In this document: positions 16,233 through 25,596 of the stretch, one piece after another
How positions within the stretch are numbered: the stretch's first letter is position 1
Layout of the letters: each line of letters begins with the position of its first letter
Assembly: GCA_031423955.1 (NCBI GenBank)
Contig: JANPGJ010000069.1
Span: 7,106 to 71,105, forward strand
Reading direction: 5' to 3'
Source of the DNA: JAEUOS01 sp031423955
GTDB taxonomy: Bacteria > Pseudomonadota > Gammaproteobacteria > Burkholderiales > JAEUOS01
Length of the DNA: 64,000 nucleotides
Program-made: the position numbers and the translations under genes
The notes under the pieces: model-generated
Databases searched by the model: none
Seen by the model: only the letters and a program-made list of their open reading frames with translations
Told to the model about the DNA's origin: nothing

Positions 16233-16679
16233 CTATTCGGTGCTGATGTTCGCCGTGGCAACCACCTTGGCCCAGCGCGCGTGATCGTCACGAATCACCG
16301 CGCCCAAGCGCTCGGCGGTCAGGTTCCACATGTCGAGTCCGCCCTTGGCGAAACGCTCGGCCAGCGCCGCATCGGCCAATACTGAGGCCGCGCCATCGTG
16401 CAGGACCTTGACTACCGCAGGCGACGTGCTTCTGCGGGCAAACAAAGCGATCGATGACGAGTAGTCGTAATTTGCAACACCAGCCTCCTGCAAGGTCGGC
16501 AGATTCTAGTACGCGCCGCTACGCTGCGGCCCGGCGAAGCCGATGAATTTCACGCGCCCGGAACGCAGGTGCGGCAAGGCCAGCGCCTGCGCCATGAACA
16601 TCACCTGCACCTGGCCGGCGAACAGATCGGTGCTGCAAGATTGGCCCGGGATCGCGAAGACACTCCGGGCCAACCGCCA
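16233..16679 (-). pseudogene. Decayed Bug/TctC receptor fragment
   Basis: In one minus-strand frame, a Bug-like C-terminal half can be read: LFAGQVQVMF (16600-16640), LPHLRSGRVKFIGFAGPQRSGAY, a TAG stop at 16506-16508, then NLPTLQEAGVANYDYSSS and on to a stop at 16233. The N-terminal lobe and signal peptide are missing, because the frame begins directly after the stop of the FAA hydrolase gene. The internal stop plus the missing half make this a pseudogene. Two intact paralogues lie at 12451 and 58609. Confidence 0.8.
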
Positions 16680-17390
16680 TCAAGCTGCGTAACTGATGCG
16701 CAGGTCGCCAACGCCGTCGGCGTGGCCTTCGAGCTTGTCGCCCTTCTTCACCGGGCCGACGCCGGCCGGCGTACCGGTCATGATCAGATCACCGGGTTCC
16801 AGCGTGACCAGATGCGACAAGTAGGAAATCTGTTCCTGCACGTTCCATATCTGCATTGCCAGATCACCCTGTTGACGAATCTCGCCATTGATCTTGAGCC
16901 AGATCGCGCCCTTGGCCGGATGACCGATTTCGGCCGCCGGTTTGAGTGCGGTAATCGGCGCCGACTCATCGAAGCTCTTGCCCATTTCCCACGGCCGACC
17001 CAGTTTCTTGGCGTCACCCTGCAGGTCGCGGCGCGTCATGTCCAGGCCGAGGCCATAGCCCCATACATGTTCCAGCGCCTTTTCAACCGCGATGTTCTTG
17101 CCGCCGGTACCGATGGCCACCACCAGTTCGATTTCGTGGTGGCAGTCCTTGGTACCCACCGGATAAGCAATGGTCGAATCGTTTTGCACTATGGCATTGG
17201 CCGGCTTCATGAAGAAGAACGGCGGCTCGCGATCCGGATCGTGACCCATTTCACGCGCATGGTCGGCATAGTTACGGCCGACGCAATAGATGCGCCCGAC
17301 CGGAAAACGCAATTCGCTGCCGACAATCGGCAGCGAGGGCTGGGGGCCCAGATCGATTACAAACTTGGCATTGCGCAAATCATCCTTCAT
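16680..17390 (-). CDS. Fumarylacetoacetate hydrolase family protein
   Basis: 236-residue FAH-fold hydrolase, likely fumarylpyruvate hydrolase or an FAHD1-like acylpyruvase. Metal-site residues are visible: HHEIELVVAIG (two glutamates), GYGLGLDMTRRDLQ (aspartate), then KSFDESAP and LIMTGTPAGVGPVKKGD near the end. Such enzymes act at the end of aromatic or gentisate catabolism. No other aromatic-degradation gene is adjacent. It is followed in the same frame by the remains of a Bug receptor. Confidence 0.88.
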   Translation of the reverse strand: MKDDLRNAKFVIDLGPQPSLPIVGSELRFPVGRIYCVGRNYADHAREMGHDPDREPPFFFMKPANAIVQNDSTIAYPVGTKDCHHEIELVVAIGTGGKNIAVEKALEHVWGYGLGLDMTRRDLQGDAKKLGRPWEMGKSFDESAPITALKPAAEIGHPAKGAIWLKINGEIRQQGDLAMQIWNVQEQISYLSHLVTLEPGDLIMTGTPAGVGPVKKGDKLEGHADGVGDLRISYAA

Positions 17391-17916
17391 GCTGCTTCCT
17401 TTCGAGGTTGTCGACTCCGGCCCTTGTTCCGGGGACGATTGAAAAATTGTACAGCCCTTGTGCTGTCACAAACGCGATGGAGACCGACCTCAAGAGCGGC
17501 GGACTTCGCTTGAATCAACAACGAAACCGATCCCGGACGACCCACCAGGTTCCGATAAGGAGAAACAACGCGCCTGTGGAATGTGGCTGCGGAATGTGGC
17601 TGCGCCGGGGCGCTGCCGCCAGCATGACCATAGCCCGTCAACGTAATGGACTGATGGTATGCGGGTGCGAAAACCACTGCTAGGGTGCGGATTGGCGATT
17701 AGTTGGATTTTCTTCCTCAATCGCCGGCTTCGGATCAAAACCCGGTCTGCGGTTCATCGCGTCGGAGCGCAGGCGCCTTGATTTCATGCAAAATGCCGAC
17801 TCCGGAAACCCTGACATCGCAAAACGCCGGTTGTTTTTCGCCCGATCCCGGTCTTCGGTTGACACCGCACGACGAGTCGCATGCGCAAAATGGCCAGCAC
17901 TTACGGAGACCAAAGA
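17391..17916. other. Intergenic region without recognisable gene
   Basis: 526 bp between divergent FAA hydrolase and VOC genes. Several short open frames occur on both strands but none shows a family motif or RBS. The 13-base unit GGAATGTGGCTGC is repeated in tandem at 17578-17603. Nothing else stands out. Confidence 0.4.
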
Positions 17917-18375
17917 ATGCCGCTCAGCCATCTCGAACACGTCCTCGTTCAAACCGTCGACATGGACGCCACGCGCGATTTCTACACCCGCATCCTCGGC
18001 ATGCGTGTGGGCCCCTCGCCGGCATTCAATTTCCCGGTGTTCTGGCTGTATGTCGGTGATCGCGACGTGATTCACGTCACCGTCGGCGGCGCCAACACCA
18101 GCGAGAACCGCAAAAAGTATGTGGGGCAACAGTCGGACGCCACCGCCGGCAGCGGCGTGATCGATCACATCGCGTTTCGCGCCACCGGCTTGTCCGATAC
18201 GATGGAACACCTGACGCGCCACAAGGTGGATTTCAAGAAGCGCATGGTCAACGACCAGGGCCTGTTCCAGTTGTTCATGATGGATCCCAACGGGATCAAG
18301 GTCGAACTCAATTTTTCGAACGATGAAGTGGGCTCGGTGCGGCCGGAACTGATGGCCACCGACCTGCCGGCCTGA
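17917..18375 (+). CDS. VOC-family (glyoxalase/bleomycin-resistance fold) protein
   Basis: 152 residues with paired beta-alpha-beta-beta-beta units: LEHVLVQTVDMDATRDFYTR at the start, and GVIDHIAFRATG then LFMMDPNGIKVELNF at the second module. The two His and the Glu in these strands can hold a metal. The start at 17917 has GGAG about 8 bases upstream and is preferred over the ORF start at 17881. The specific reaction is not identifiable; dioxygenase or lyase are both possible. Confidence 0.82.
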   Translation: MPLSHLEHVLVQTVDMDATRDFYTRILGMRVGPSPAFNFPVFWLYVGDRDVIHVTVGGANTSENRKKYVGQQSDATAGSGVIDHIAFRATGLSDTMEHLTRHKVDFKKRMVNDQGLFQLFMMDPNGIKVELNFSNDEVGSVRPELMATDLPA

Positions 18376-18487
18376 TCAGCCCCCGCGTCGCTCAATCACA
18401 AGCCGGCGCGTTCGCTGCACCGCGTGTGCTTTGGCCGGGCGCGCCCGCGGGTGCCGCGGCTCGAACCGCCGCGACGCCGGCGGGCGG

Positions 18488-20179
18488 TCACGCAGTTGGC
18501 CAGATCACTTTCTGACCCGAACTCTCCCAACCCTGGTACTGCGCCGCATAGACTTCCTCGATGCGGTTGCGCTTGACCTTGAAGGTCGGCGTGATGATGT
18601 CATTGTCCACCGTCCAGGCGGTGGTCACCACCACCAGGCACTCGAGTTGCTCGTGCGGGTCGAGTGTGGCGTTGATGTCCTGCAGGTGCTTCCCAAGGGA
18701 GGTATTGAGTTCGACCCGTGCCGCGGCATCGCCGACCCGCACGACAGCCTCGGCATTGAGCATCACAATGCCCAGCGGCTGGCCGAGGTTGGCGCCGGTG
18801 ACCACGCAGGCCTCCACCGCCTCGTGCATCACCAGCTTGTCTTCGATCGGCGCCGGCGCCACGTATTTTCCCTTGCTGGTCTTGAACATGTCCTTCAGGC
18901 GGCCGGTGATGTGCAGGCTGCCCTCGGCGTCGATCCGCCCCTTGTCGCCGGTGCGCAGCCAGCCGTCGGCGGTATAGGTATCGCGGGTCAGCTCCGGCTC
19001 CTTGTAGTAGCCCAGCATCAGGGCCTGACTGCGCATCTGGATCTCGCCGCTGTCCGCATCAATCCGCACTTCAACGCCTTCGTAGGCCGGGCCCACGCTG
19101 CCCTGCTGGTTGCGGCCAGGCACTGTCAGGTGCGACAGCGCCAGGTTTTCGGTCATGCCATAACCCTCGTTGATCGGCAGGCCCAGCTTGCGATACCACG
19201 CCAGCAATTCCACCGGCATCGGCGCGGCGCCGCCGGCGGCGATGCGGCACTGATCGAGCCCGAGCGCTCCCAGCACCTTGCGCCGCACCAGACCGCCGAT
19301 GATCGGAATCGACAGCAGGAAATCGAGCTTCGCCGGCGGCAGCTTGTGGTGCACACCATGCTGAAACTTGACCCACAGCCGCGGCACCGAAAAAAAGATC
19401 GTCGGGCGCGCGCGCTGCACGTCGGCCGCAAAAGTCTCCAGTGAATCGGCGAAATACACCCGCATGCCGGTGCGCAGCCAGCCGTGTTCGACCAGCACCC
19501 GCTCGACCACATGCGCCAGCGGCAGGTAGGACAACATGCGGTCCTCGGCTGTCATGGTGATGCGCTTGATGCCACGGTCGAGCGCCCACGCGAAATTGCC
19601 GAAGCTGTGCATCACGCCCTTGGGCCGGCCGGTGGTGCCCGAGGTGTAGATCAGCGTGGCGAGTTCGTCGGCATCGCGCAGCGGCTCGCCGGCCAATGGT
19701 GCATTGCGTTCGCAGATCGCATCCCAGCCCTCGTAGCGCTTGATCGCGTCCGGCGGCGACAGTGGATAGCTGATGCATGGCAGGTCGGCCGGCACCCCGG
19801 CCTGCATGCCCTCCCAGCCGTCAAGCTTGCCCACGAAGCAGGCGCGCGCCTCGCTGTGCGCCAGTATCTGCCCGATGGTATCGGCTGCCAGGGTCGGGTA
19901 CAGGGGTACCGACACATGGCCGGCCATCCAGATCGCCAGGTCGCTCATCATCCACCAGGCGCAGTTCTTCGAAAAGATCGCCACTTTCGAGCCTGGTTCC
20001 CAGCCCTGCGCCCGCAGGTGCGCGGCCATCCGTCGCACCTGGTCGGCTACTTCGGACCAGGTGAAGTCGCGGATCGCGCCAGCGCCCATCGGCTGGGTCA
20101 GTGCAATCCGCCCGGGTGTGGTTTTCTCCCACTGATACAGACGTTGCAGGGCCAGAAATTCGGACGCGATGGCGCTCAT
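18488..20179 (-). CDS. AMP-dependent long-chain acyl-CoA ligase (FadD/ACSL type)
   Basis: 563 residues. AMP-binding motif LIYTSGTTGRPKGVMHS, the later GYGMTENLALSHL, the hinge-proximal GWLRTGDKGRID and the GRLKDMFKTSKGKYVAP block are all present. It activates a carboxylic acid to its CoA thioester. The linker and size resemble long-chain (AMP-forming) ligases that lack the final acetyl-CoA-synthetase-type lysine region. The ATG at 20179 has GGAG at a suitable distance (GGAGACCAAGACC before ATG). It is the last gene of the minus-strand catabolic run, separated from the AraC gene by a 259-bp gap with a large hairpin. Confidence 0.9.
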   Translation of the reverse strand: MSAIASEFLALQRLYQWEKTTPGRIALTQPMGAGAIRDFTWSEVADQVRRMAAHLRAQGWEPGSKVAIFSKNCAWWMMSDLAIWMAGHVSVPLYPTLAADTIGQILAHSEARACFVGKLDGWEGMQAGVPADLPCISYPLSPPDAIKRYEGWDAICERNAPLAGEPLRDADELATLIYTSGTTGRPKGVMHSFGNFAWALDRGIKRITMTAEDRMLSYLPLAHVVERVLVEHGWLRTGMRVYFADSLETFAADVQRARPTIFFSVPRLWVKFQHGVHHKLPPAKLDFLLSIPIIGGLVRRKVLGALGLDQCRIAAGGAAPMPVELLAWYRKLGLPINEGYGMTENLALSHLTVPGRNQQGSVGPAYEGVEVRIDADSGEIQMRSQALMLGYYKEPELTRDTYTADGWLRTGDKGRIDAEGSLHITGRLKDMFKTSKGKYVAPAPIEDKLVMHEAVEACVVTGANLGQPLGIVMLNAEAVVRVGDAAARVELNTSLGKHLQDINATLDPHEQLECLVVVTTAWTVDNDIITPTFKVKRNRIEEVYAAQYQGWESSGQKVIWPTA

Positions 20180-20376
20180 GGTCTTGGTCTCCGTGATTGA
20201 AAACGACGGCGCAGGCATATGTGGATGAAATGACCAGCCACGCTAAAGTCTAGCGATCGGCGGGCAGTCGGGATTGCGATGGATCAAGCATCAGGCTATT
20301 CAGAGCCATGCCTTTGTCGATAACCGGTTGAAATCGCCGCGGCGGTGCGGCGCGGTCAATCCGGCCGCAGCGGGCA

Positions 20377-20420
20377 CGTCGCCAGTGCCGCGGCATTGTT
20401 ACGCCGCGGCACTGGCGACG
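20377..20420. repeat. Perfect 18-bp inverted repeat, probable terminator or operator
   Basis: Left arm 20377-20394 and right arm 20403-20420 are exact reverse complements (CGTCGCCAGTGCCGCGGC), with an 8-base loop ATTGTTAC. It lies just past the AraC stop (20439) and before the acyl-CoA ligase start. No T-run follows on either side. It could end the AraC transcript with Rho help or be a regulator site for the ligase. Confidence 0.6.
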
Positions 20421-20438
20421 CGGGATGCGCCGATCCGA

Positions 20439-21380
20439 TCAGGGCGGCGCCTTGCGCGCGGCGCGTGCAGGCAATGCGGCTGATTTCACTGCCGGCTTCT
20501 GCGGCGCCGCTGCGAACGCCCGTACACTGTCCCGATAGGCGCGCGGACTCATGCCGAACCACTGGCGGAAGCGCCGGGTGAAGTAGGCCTCGTCGGCGAA
20601 GCCGGAGGCATAGGCGACTTCGGCGATACGCGCGGCGGTATTGGCCAGCAGTTCCTGCGCGCGTTCAAGCCGCCGCTCGGTGACCAGTTCGGTGAACGTC
20701 TTGCCGGTCTCCTTTTTGAGCAGGTGCGCCAGATAATTGGGCGACAGAAACGCCGCAGCCGCCGCATCGGCCAGCGATATCTCGTCGGACAAATGCTCGC
20801 GAATATGCCGGGTCACGCGGGTCAACGCATCGCGCCGGCTGGCGCCCGCGCCCTGCGCCGCCGCCAACCGCAGCAACTCGCTTTCGCGGCTTTGCACCAC
20901 CGTGCCGATCAACTGCAGCAACAGTCCACGCAACACTTCCAGCGAGCCGAAGCGCCGCTCGCGATTGGCCGCCAGCATGCGTTCGGTGAGTTGTTCGATG
21001 GCGGTGAATTCGTCCGGCGCGAACGAAAAGTCCAGATACTCCTGCAACAGGAACGGCGCCAGTTCCGGCGCCCGCGCAAGCGGCACGTCCTCCAGATCGA
21101 GAGGGTCGATTGCCAGGTCGGGGCGCAGGAACCGCGGCGAGAAATTGATCACGATGAAGCGCGAGCCCGGCGGATGCGGCACCATGTGCACCCGGTAGGG
21201 CAGCACGAAGCACAGGTCGCCGCGCGCGAAACGGCGCACCGCGCCACCGATCTGCTGGCGCGAATCACCCGCCAGGTTGACCTGGATCTGGAAGTATTCG
21301 TGACGGTGCGGATGGTCCAGCGCCGGGCGCACGGTCTGGTCGCGAATGTCGAAGTCAAGATGCTCCGCCCGCTCCGACAT
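20439..21380 (-). CDS. AraC-family transcriptional regulator
   Basis: N-terminal cupin-like sensor (HPHRHEYFQIQVNLAG, with the metal/ligand histidines) followed by two helix-turn-helix motifs in the C-terminal 100 residues (ISLADAAAAAFLSPNYLAHL, then ARIAEVAYASGFADEAYFTR and the FGMSPRAYR end). The ATG at 21380 is preferred because AGGA lies 8 bases upstream; a longer form starts at 21422. It ends with a basic alanine/proline-rich tail. It probably regulates the flanking minus-strand genes, either the hydrolases upstream or the acyl-CoA ligase downstream. The effector is unknown. Confidence 0.88.
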   Translation of the reverse strand: MSERAEHLDFDIRDQTVRPALDHPHRHEYFQIQVNLAGDSRQQIGGAVRRFARGDLCFVLPYRVHMVPHPPGSRFIVINFSPRFLRPDLAIDPLDLEDVPLARAPELAPFLLQEYLDFSFAPDEFTAIEQLTERMLAANRERRFGSLEVLRGLLLQLIGTVVQSRESELLRLAAAQGAGASRRDALTRVTRHIREHLSDEISLADAAAAAFLSPNYLAHLLKKETGKTFTELVTERRLERAQELLANTAARIAEVAYASGFADEAYFTRRFRQWFGMSPRAYRDSVRAFAAAPQKPAVKSAALPARAARKAPP

Positions 21381-21453
21381 GCCGTAGGTCCTGATGTCGC
21401 CCGGTCCTGCGCTTGCAACCATGTCGATCCCGCGTCAGTCCGCAGCGTACGCC

Positions 21454-22533
21454 TCAGCCTGCATATACCTGGGCCGGCTGCGCGAAAAATGTTTCCAGCG
21501 CGTGGAACGCGATTTCCCAGTTCTTCGAACGCAGGCTGGTGTGGGCGATGCCGGGCATGATGACGAAGCGCTTGTCCGGGTGCGCCAGCTTGAGAAAGTA
21601 ATTGGTCAAATCCTGCATGCCGGCGATGCCATCGTATTCGCCGCGCATGATCATTGCCGGCACGTTGAGCTTCTCCGGGTCGCACACCGGCAGGTTGGCC
21701 GACATGTCGAGGTAGGTGCCGGTCGGCACCGACGAATCGAGTTTCAACACCGCATCGGCGAACGCCCCGACCACCGCGAGATCGGTGGTGCCGGGATGGT
21801 CGCGGGTGAAAATGCTTTCGATCATCGCGCGATCGATCGGCCGCCGCTTGTTGTTGCGCCACTGCTCGATGCGCTTGCTGCGATTGGCCAGCGTGGGGCT
21901 GCCCTCGCCGGTCCAGACAAACGCGTCGAGCGCGATGCGCAGAACGCGCTGCGGATGGCGCTCGGCGAACAGCGCCGCGCGCAATGCGCCCGAGGACGCG
22001 CCGTACATCAGGAGCCTGGGTTCGCCGGTCTGGCCGATGATGTACTGACTGGCCGCTTCGAGATCGTCGGCGCCGTTGGCAATGTCGCAGTTGACATCGC
22101 GCGTCTTGGTCGAGCGGCCGTAGCCTTCGTGGTCGAGGCACCAGGTGTCGTAACCCAGCCGCGCGAAGCGATCCATCGCCGACAAGTGCGGCTTGCCCGG
22201 CACCTGCAGGTCGAAGACCGGCGTGCTGGCCATCGACGAGCCATGGACGAACAGGATCACACCGTTCTTTGCCTTGCCGGTCGTAGCAGCCAGCCGCTTG
22301 CGCCACATGAACAGCCGGATCGTCTCGCCACCAGCGGTGCGGGTGGTCCAGTGCTCGCTGCCGACCACGCGCGCCAGCCCGGCGGCGCGCGCGGGTCCGG
22401 CGGCCGCCTCCGCGCCCGGTGCCGCAGCCGCCCCGGCGATCCCCGCGCCAAGCGCCAGCAGCGCCCGGCGTCCGGGTTGGCGCGGCGCCTGCGTCGGTGC
22501 GCGCGGCTTTCGCTCAGGCGCTGCGATTGACAT
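21454..22533 (-). CDS. Alpha/beta hydrolase with export signal
   Basis: 359 residues. A signal-like N-terminus contains GRRALLALGAGIAGAAAAPG (residues 21-40), which may be a twin-arginine or Sec signal. The hydrolase fold has VILFVHGSSMAS (oxyanion), YGASSGALRAAL (nucleophile elbow GxSxG), an aspartate region in MRGEYDGIAG and a histidine in GIAHTSLRS. Its ATG lies inside the last codons of the amidohydrolase gene (20-base overlap), so the two are translationally coupled and probably act on the same substrate. The exact substrate is unknown. Confidence 0.87.
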   Translation of the reverse strand: MSIAAPERKPRAPTQAPRQPGRRALLALGAGIAGAAAAPGAEAAAGPARAAGLARVVGSEHWTTRTAGGETIRLFMWRKRLAATTGKAKNGVILFVHGSSMASTPVFDLQVPGKPHLSAMDRFARLGYDTWCLDHEGYGRSTKTRDVNCDIANGADDLEAASQYIIGQTGEPRLLMYGASSGALRAALFAERHPQRVLRIALDAFVWTGEGSPTLANRSKRIEQWRNNKRRPIDRAMIESIFTRDHPGTTDLAVVGAFADAVLKLDSSVPTGTYLDMSANLPVCDPEKLNVPAMIMRGEYDGIAGMQDLTNYFLKLAHPDKRFVIMPGIAHTSLRSKNWEIAFHALETFFAQPAQVYAG

Positions 22534-24028
22534 AGCCGTAGGCCATGTTGGTGCGGCCGTCGCCATGCAGGTCGTAATTCGCCTTGGCAACCGCCACCGC
22601 GTCGGTGGCCAGGGACGCACGCTGCTCGCGGGTGAACCGGTACAGGCGCGCCGAGTTGTCGCCGAAGACCGCGTTCTTGACCGCGCCGTCGGCCGGTCCG
22701 AGCGGCTTGTAGCCGTACTTCTTCTGCATCTCCTCAGGGATCTCGAGTCGGCGCAGAGCTTCGATCTGCCATTGCGGCGCACCGGTCCAGACCGCGTCCG
22801 AACCCCACACCACGTGATCGACGCCAAGCCCCTTGATCAGTTGGCCCATCATCGCGGCACACAGGCGCGGTTCGGCGACGGTGCTCTGCGCGAAAATCTG
22901 CCCGAGGTCGCCGTAGACGTTCTTGACCCCGTATTTTTCCGGGATCTCGGCCAGATCGGTGATCCAGTCGATGCGGCCGGTCTTCTCGAACTGCTCCCAG
23001 CCGGTCATGTGCGCGCCGCCGGAAAAACGCCACGCCGAGTGATAGATGATGAAGTTGAGTTGCGGCCAGTCTTTCGCCGCCTTCGCGACATCGCGGACGT
23101 CGGCGTACTTGAGCAGATTCGGAAATTGCTGCGTGGTTGACGGCGGAAACAGCCCCTTGTGTACGCACACGTTGGCCAGGCTTGGTTGTGACTTGCTGGC
23201 CTTGACCAGCTTTTCGTAGAACGGGTAGAGTAGTTTTTCGTCGTCCAGGTGCCACGGATGCCGCGCCAGTTGCTTGTTGGTGTTGTCGCCGACGGTGTAA
23301 CCCTTGAACGAATCGGGTTTAAGGGTTTCCAGGTCGCGGTCGACCTTGTCCAGCCAGCCGGGCATGCCGGGCATGAAGATCGCGTGCGAAAACATGCGCT
23401 TGGCGCCGGCCTTCTTGTTGACGTCGGCACGGGTTTCCGCCTTCATCTCGTTGGTCAGGAACCAGTCGCGCGGCTCTTCCGACCCGGAGCCGGAAATCAG
23501 CGCCACCTTGGTGTCGCTGTCGAGATAAATCTCCTTGAAGTAGTTGGCGAACTTGAGGTCTTCAAGCGTTTGCGGCTTGTTCACCAACGCCGGATTCCAG
23601 CCCGCCTTGCCGACCGCCTCACGCGAGCGCACAAAGCCTTCGAGACGCGTGTCGTCGCGCAGGAAATGCGTATGCATGTCCATGATGAACTGGCCCTTCA
23701 ACGCCGCGGCGCGCGCATTGGCCATCTCCGGTGTCTGCGCCTCGGCGCGGCTGACCATGTAGAGCGGGCCGAATGTGTCGTTCATCGCCACAAACGCCGC
23801 GGCCATGCCGGCAGCGCTCTTGAAAAAGGCGCGCCGGCTGATGCCGTGACGGCGCGCCATTTCAGCGCCGATCGACTTGACCCGCGCTTCGAATTCGCGC
23901 TGCTTGGGCGTCTGCGGCCCGGGCATGAATTCATCCGACGACACCGATTGCACCGGAATCGGCGACGGGAACAGGGTTGATTCGGCCGGCGCGAGTTGCG
24001 CCAGTTCTTCCAGAGACAGCATGCTCAT
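22514..24028 (-). CDS. Amidohydrolase-family metalloenzyme with internal twin-arginine motif
   Basis: 504 residues. The family 2 amidohydrolase TIM-barrel is shown by DMHTHFL (metal HxH at 119 and 121) and the late HVVWGSDAVWTG with the catalytic Asp. A twin-arginine motif SRRAFFK with a hydrophobic run lies at residues 64-85, preceded by about 60 residues that carry no motif I know. This suggests a Tat-exported enzyme with a long n-region. Start: ATG at 24028 has GGGAG 8 bases upstream. It shares an overlap with the downstream alpha/beta hydrolase, suggesting a two-enzyme amide/ester-degrading pair. Confidence 0.87.
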   Translation of the reverse strand: MSMLSLEELAQLAPAESTLFPSPIPVQSVSSDEFMPGPQTPKQREFEARVKSIGAEMARRHGISRRAFFKSAAGMAAAFVAMNDTFGPLYMVSRAEAQTPEMANARAAALKGQFIMDMHTHFLRDDTRLEGFVRSREAVGKAGWNPALVNKPQTLEDLKFANYFKEIYLDSDTKVALISGSGSEEPRDWFLTNEMKAETRADVNKKAGAKRMFSHAIFMPGMPGWLDKVDRDLETLKPDSFKGYTVGDNTNKQLARHPWHLDDEKLLYPFYEKLVKASKSQPSLANVCVHKGLFPPSTTQQFPNLLKYADVRDVAKAAKDWPQLNFIIYHSAWRFSGGAHMTGWEQFEKTGRIDWITDLAEIPEKYGVKNVYGDLGQIFAQSTVAEPRLCAAMMGQLIKGLGVDHVVWGSDAVWTGAPQWQIEALRRLEIPEEMQKKYGYKPLGPADGAVKNAVFGDNSARLYRFTREQRASLATDAVAVAKANYDLHGDGRTNMAYGYVNRSA

Positions 24029-24192
24029 GATGGTTCTCCCTTGAAATTGGCGCCGGGTTCGACGGCGCGGATTCAACAAAACGAAAACTCTACATCCAGA
24101 CAAACGCTTCAAGCATCCGGCAACAGCGAACGACCCACGGCAACGTCGCTGTCGATCACGAATATACCGGCCCTGACTTGCACATGCGACCC

Positions 24193-25458
24193 TCAAAGAA
24201 AGCGAAAAGCGGCAAGCGTGACCAGTGTCGGCGGAAATGCGGCAACCAGCAACCCCAGCGGATTGATGGCGTTGTCAGTCAAATGATCCTTGAGAATCGA
24301 AAAGCCGGCCGGATTGGGCGCGTTGGCGACAATGGTCAATCCGCCGCCGGTCACCGCACCGGCTACCAGGGAATACTTGAACTCGGCTGACAAGCCATCG
24401 ACCAGCGATCCCAGGTAAGTCAGCGCCGCGTTGTCGGTCACCGCGGTCAGGAGGGTGGCGCCGTAATAGACCTGCGTGGCGCTCATCTTCAACAACAGCG
24501 GCTGCAGCCACCATTGCTGCTGCCCGCCGAGCACCACCAGGCCTGCCAGGAAAAACGCGACCAAAAACGCCTCGCGCATGATCAGACGATCCTGATAAGC
24601 CGGGTAAGCCTGAACGAATGCCAGATAAAAGATGAAGATGCCGAGATACATCTCGGCGTGATGGGCAAACACGATCACGGCAAACAGGAAGGCCATTGAA
24701 ATGATGGTGACGACCCCGGGCATCTTGACCATGCCTTCGCTTGATTGGCCGGTCGCGGGTTTCAGAGTCGCCAGTTCACGTCGAAACAGGAATGCCAACG
24801 CGAGTGCATTGAAAATCACCGCCAACGCCGCCTTCCACCCGAAAACAGACAGCATAAACAGCGAATCCCAGCCCCACTTTGTCGCCACCATCAGCACCGG
24901 CGGCGCGGCAAACGAGGTCAGCGTGCCGCCGATCGAAATATTGACGAACAGCACGCCGATGATGGCGTACTTGAAACGGGTGGTCAGGCCGGCAGCGAAA
25001 AAGCGGTCGCGCAACAGCATTGCCGCCAGCGTCATCGCCGCCGGTTCGGTAATCAACGAACCCAGTAGCGGCACCAAGGCCAGCACACAGACGAAAAACG
25101 CCAACTCGCGTGGCAATGGTGTTATCGCGCTGACCCCACGCACCAACTGGCCCGCCACAGCGAGAATCGGCCGGCTCGCGGCGATCACCATCACCACGAA
25201 AACGAACATCGGCTCGGTGAACTCGCGCGAATCCAGGTAGCCCAGGGTCGCCTGCTTGCCGGCTAGCGCAAACATGGCAAGCATCAGCAGCATTGCCCAA
25301 AAACCGAACACCGCCTCCACTTCACCAAGCAGGTGCCAGGCGCCGGCGTGCGCGGGATGCCGCAGGGCAAGCCGGTGGAACAATGGCGTCGAGAAGGTAT
25401 GCAGCAGCGCGATCGTGAATAGAGCGAGCGCTACCCATTGCAAGGTGCCGGTTGCCAT
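24193..25458 (-). CDS. Putative Na+/H+ antiporter (NhaD-like, Na_H_antiport_2 type)
   Basis: 421 residues with about 11-12 hydrophobic segments. Charged/polar in-membrane motifs such as LITEPAAMTLAA, TAVTDNAALTYLGSLVDG and VANAPNPAGF resemble the Pfam family of predicted Na+/H+ antiporters. The ATG at 25458 is chosen; an in-frame TTG at 25476 is possible. It lies between the amidohydrolase and a second ion transporter of related architecture. Transported ion is inferred only from the family. Confidence 0.82.
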   Translation of the reverse strand: MATGTLQWVALALFTIALLHTFSTPLFHRLALRHPAHAGAWHLLGEVEAVFGFWAMLLMLAMFALAGKQATLGYLDSREFTEPMFVFVVMVIAASRPILAVAGQLVRGVSAITPLPRELAFFVCVLALVPLLGSLITEPAAMTLAAMLLRDRFFAAGLTTRFKYAIIGVLFVNISIGGTLTSFAAPPVLMVATKWGWDSLFMLSVFGWKAALAVIFNALALAFLFRRELATLKPATGQSSEGMVKMPGVVTIISMAFLFAVIVFAHHAEMYLGIFIFYLAFVQAYPAYQDRLIMREAFLVAFFLAGLVVLGGQQQWWLQPLLLKMSATQVYYGATLLTAVTDNAALTYLGSLVDGLSAEFKYSLVAGAVTGGGLTIVANAPNPAGFSILKDHLTDNAINPLGLLVAAFPPTLVTLAAFRFL

Positions 25459-25596
25459 GGTTTTCTCAGAACGCAAGAAGAAATCGTAGCGAGCGGGTCA
25501 AGACCGCATCGAGAAACGCTGCCGTAATTTCGTATGGCGAGCGTCGCAGCTGCGGGATCGGCCCGCGCAGTAGATTTTTCCTCACGCTCTCACGGC

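Noticed and set aside
17408..17683. Short open frames between the FAA hydrolase and VOC genes
   Set aside because: No motif, no RBS, and codon pattern unlike neighbours; treated as non-coding.
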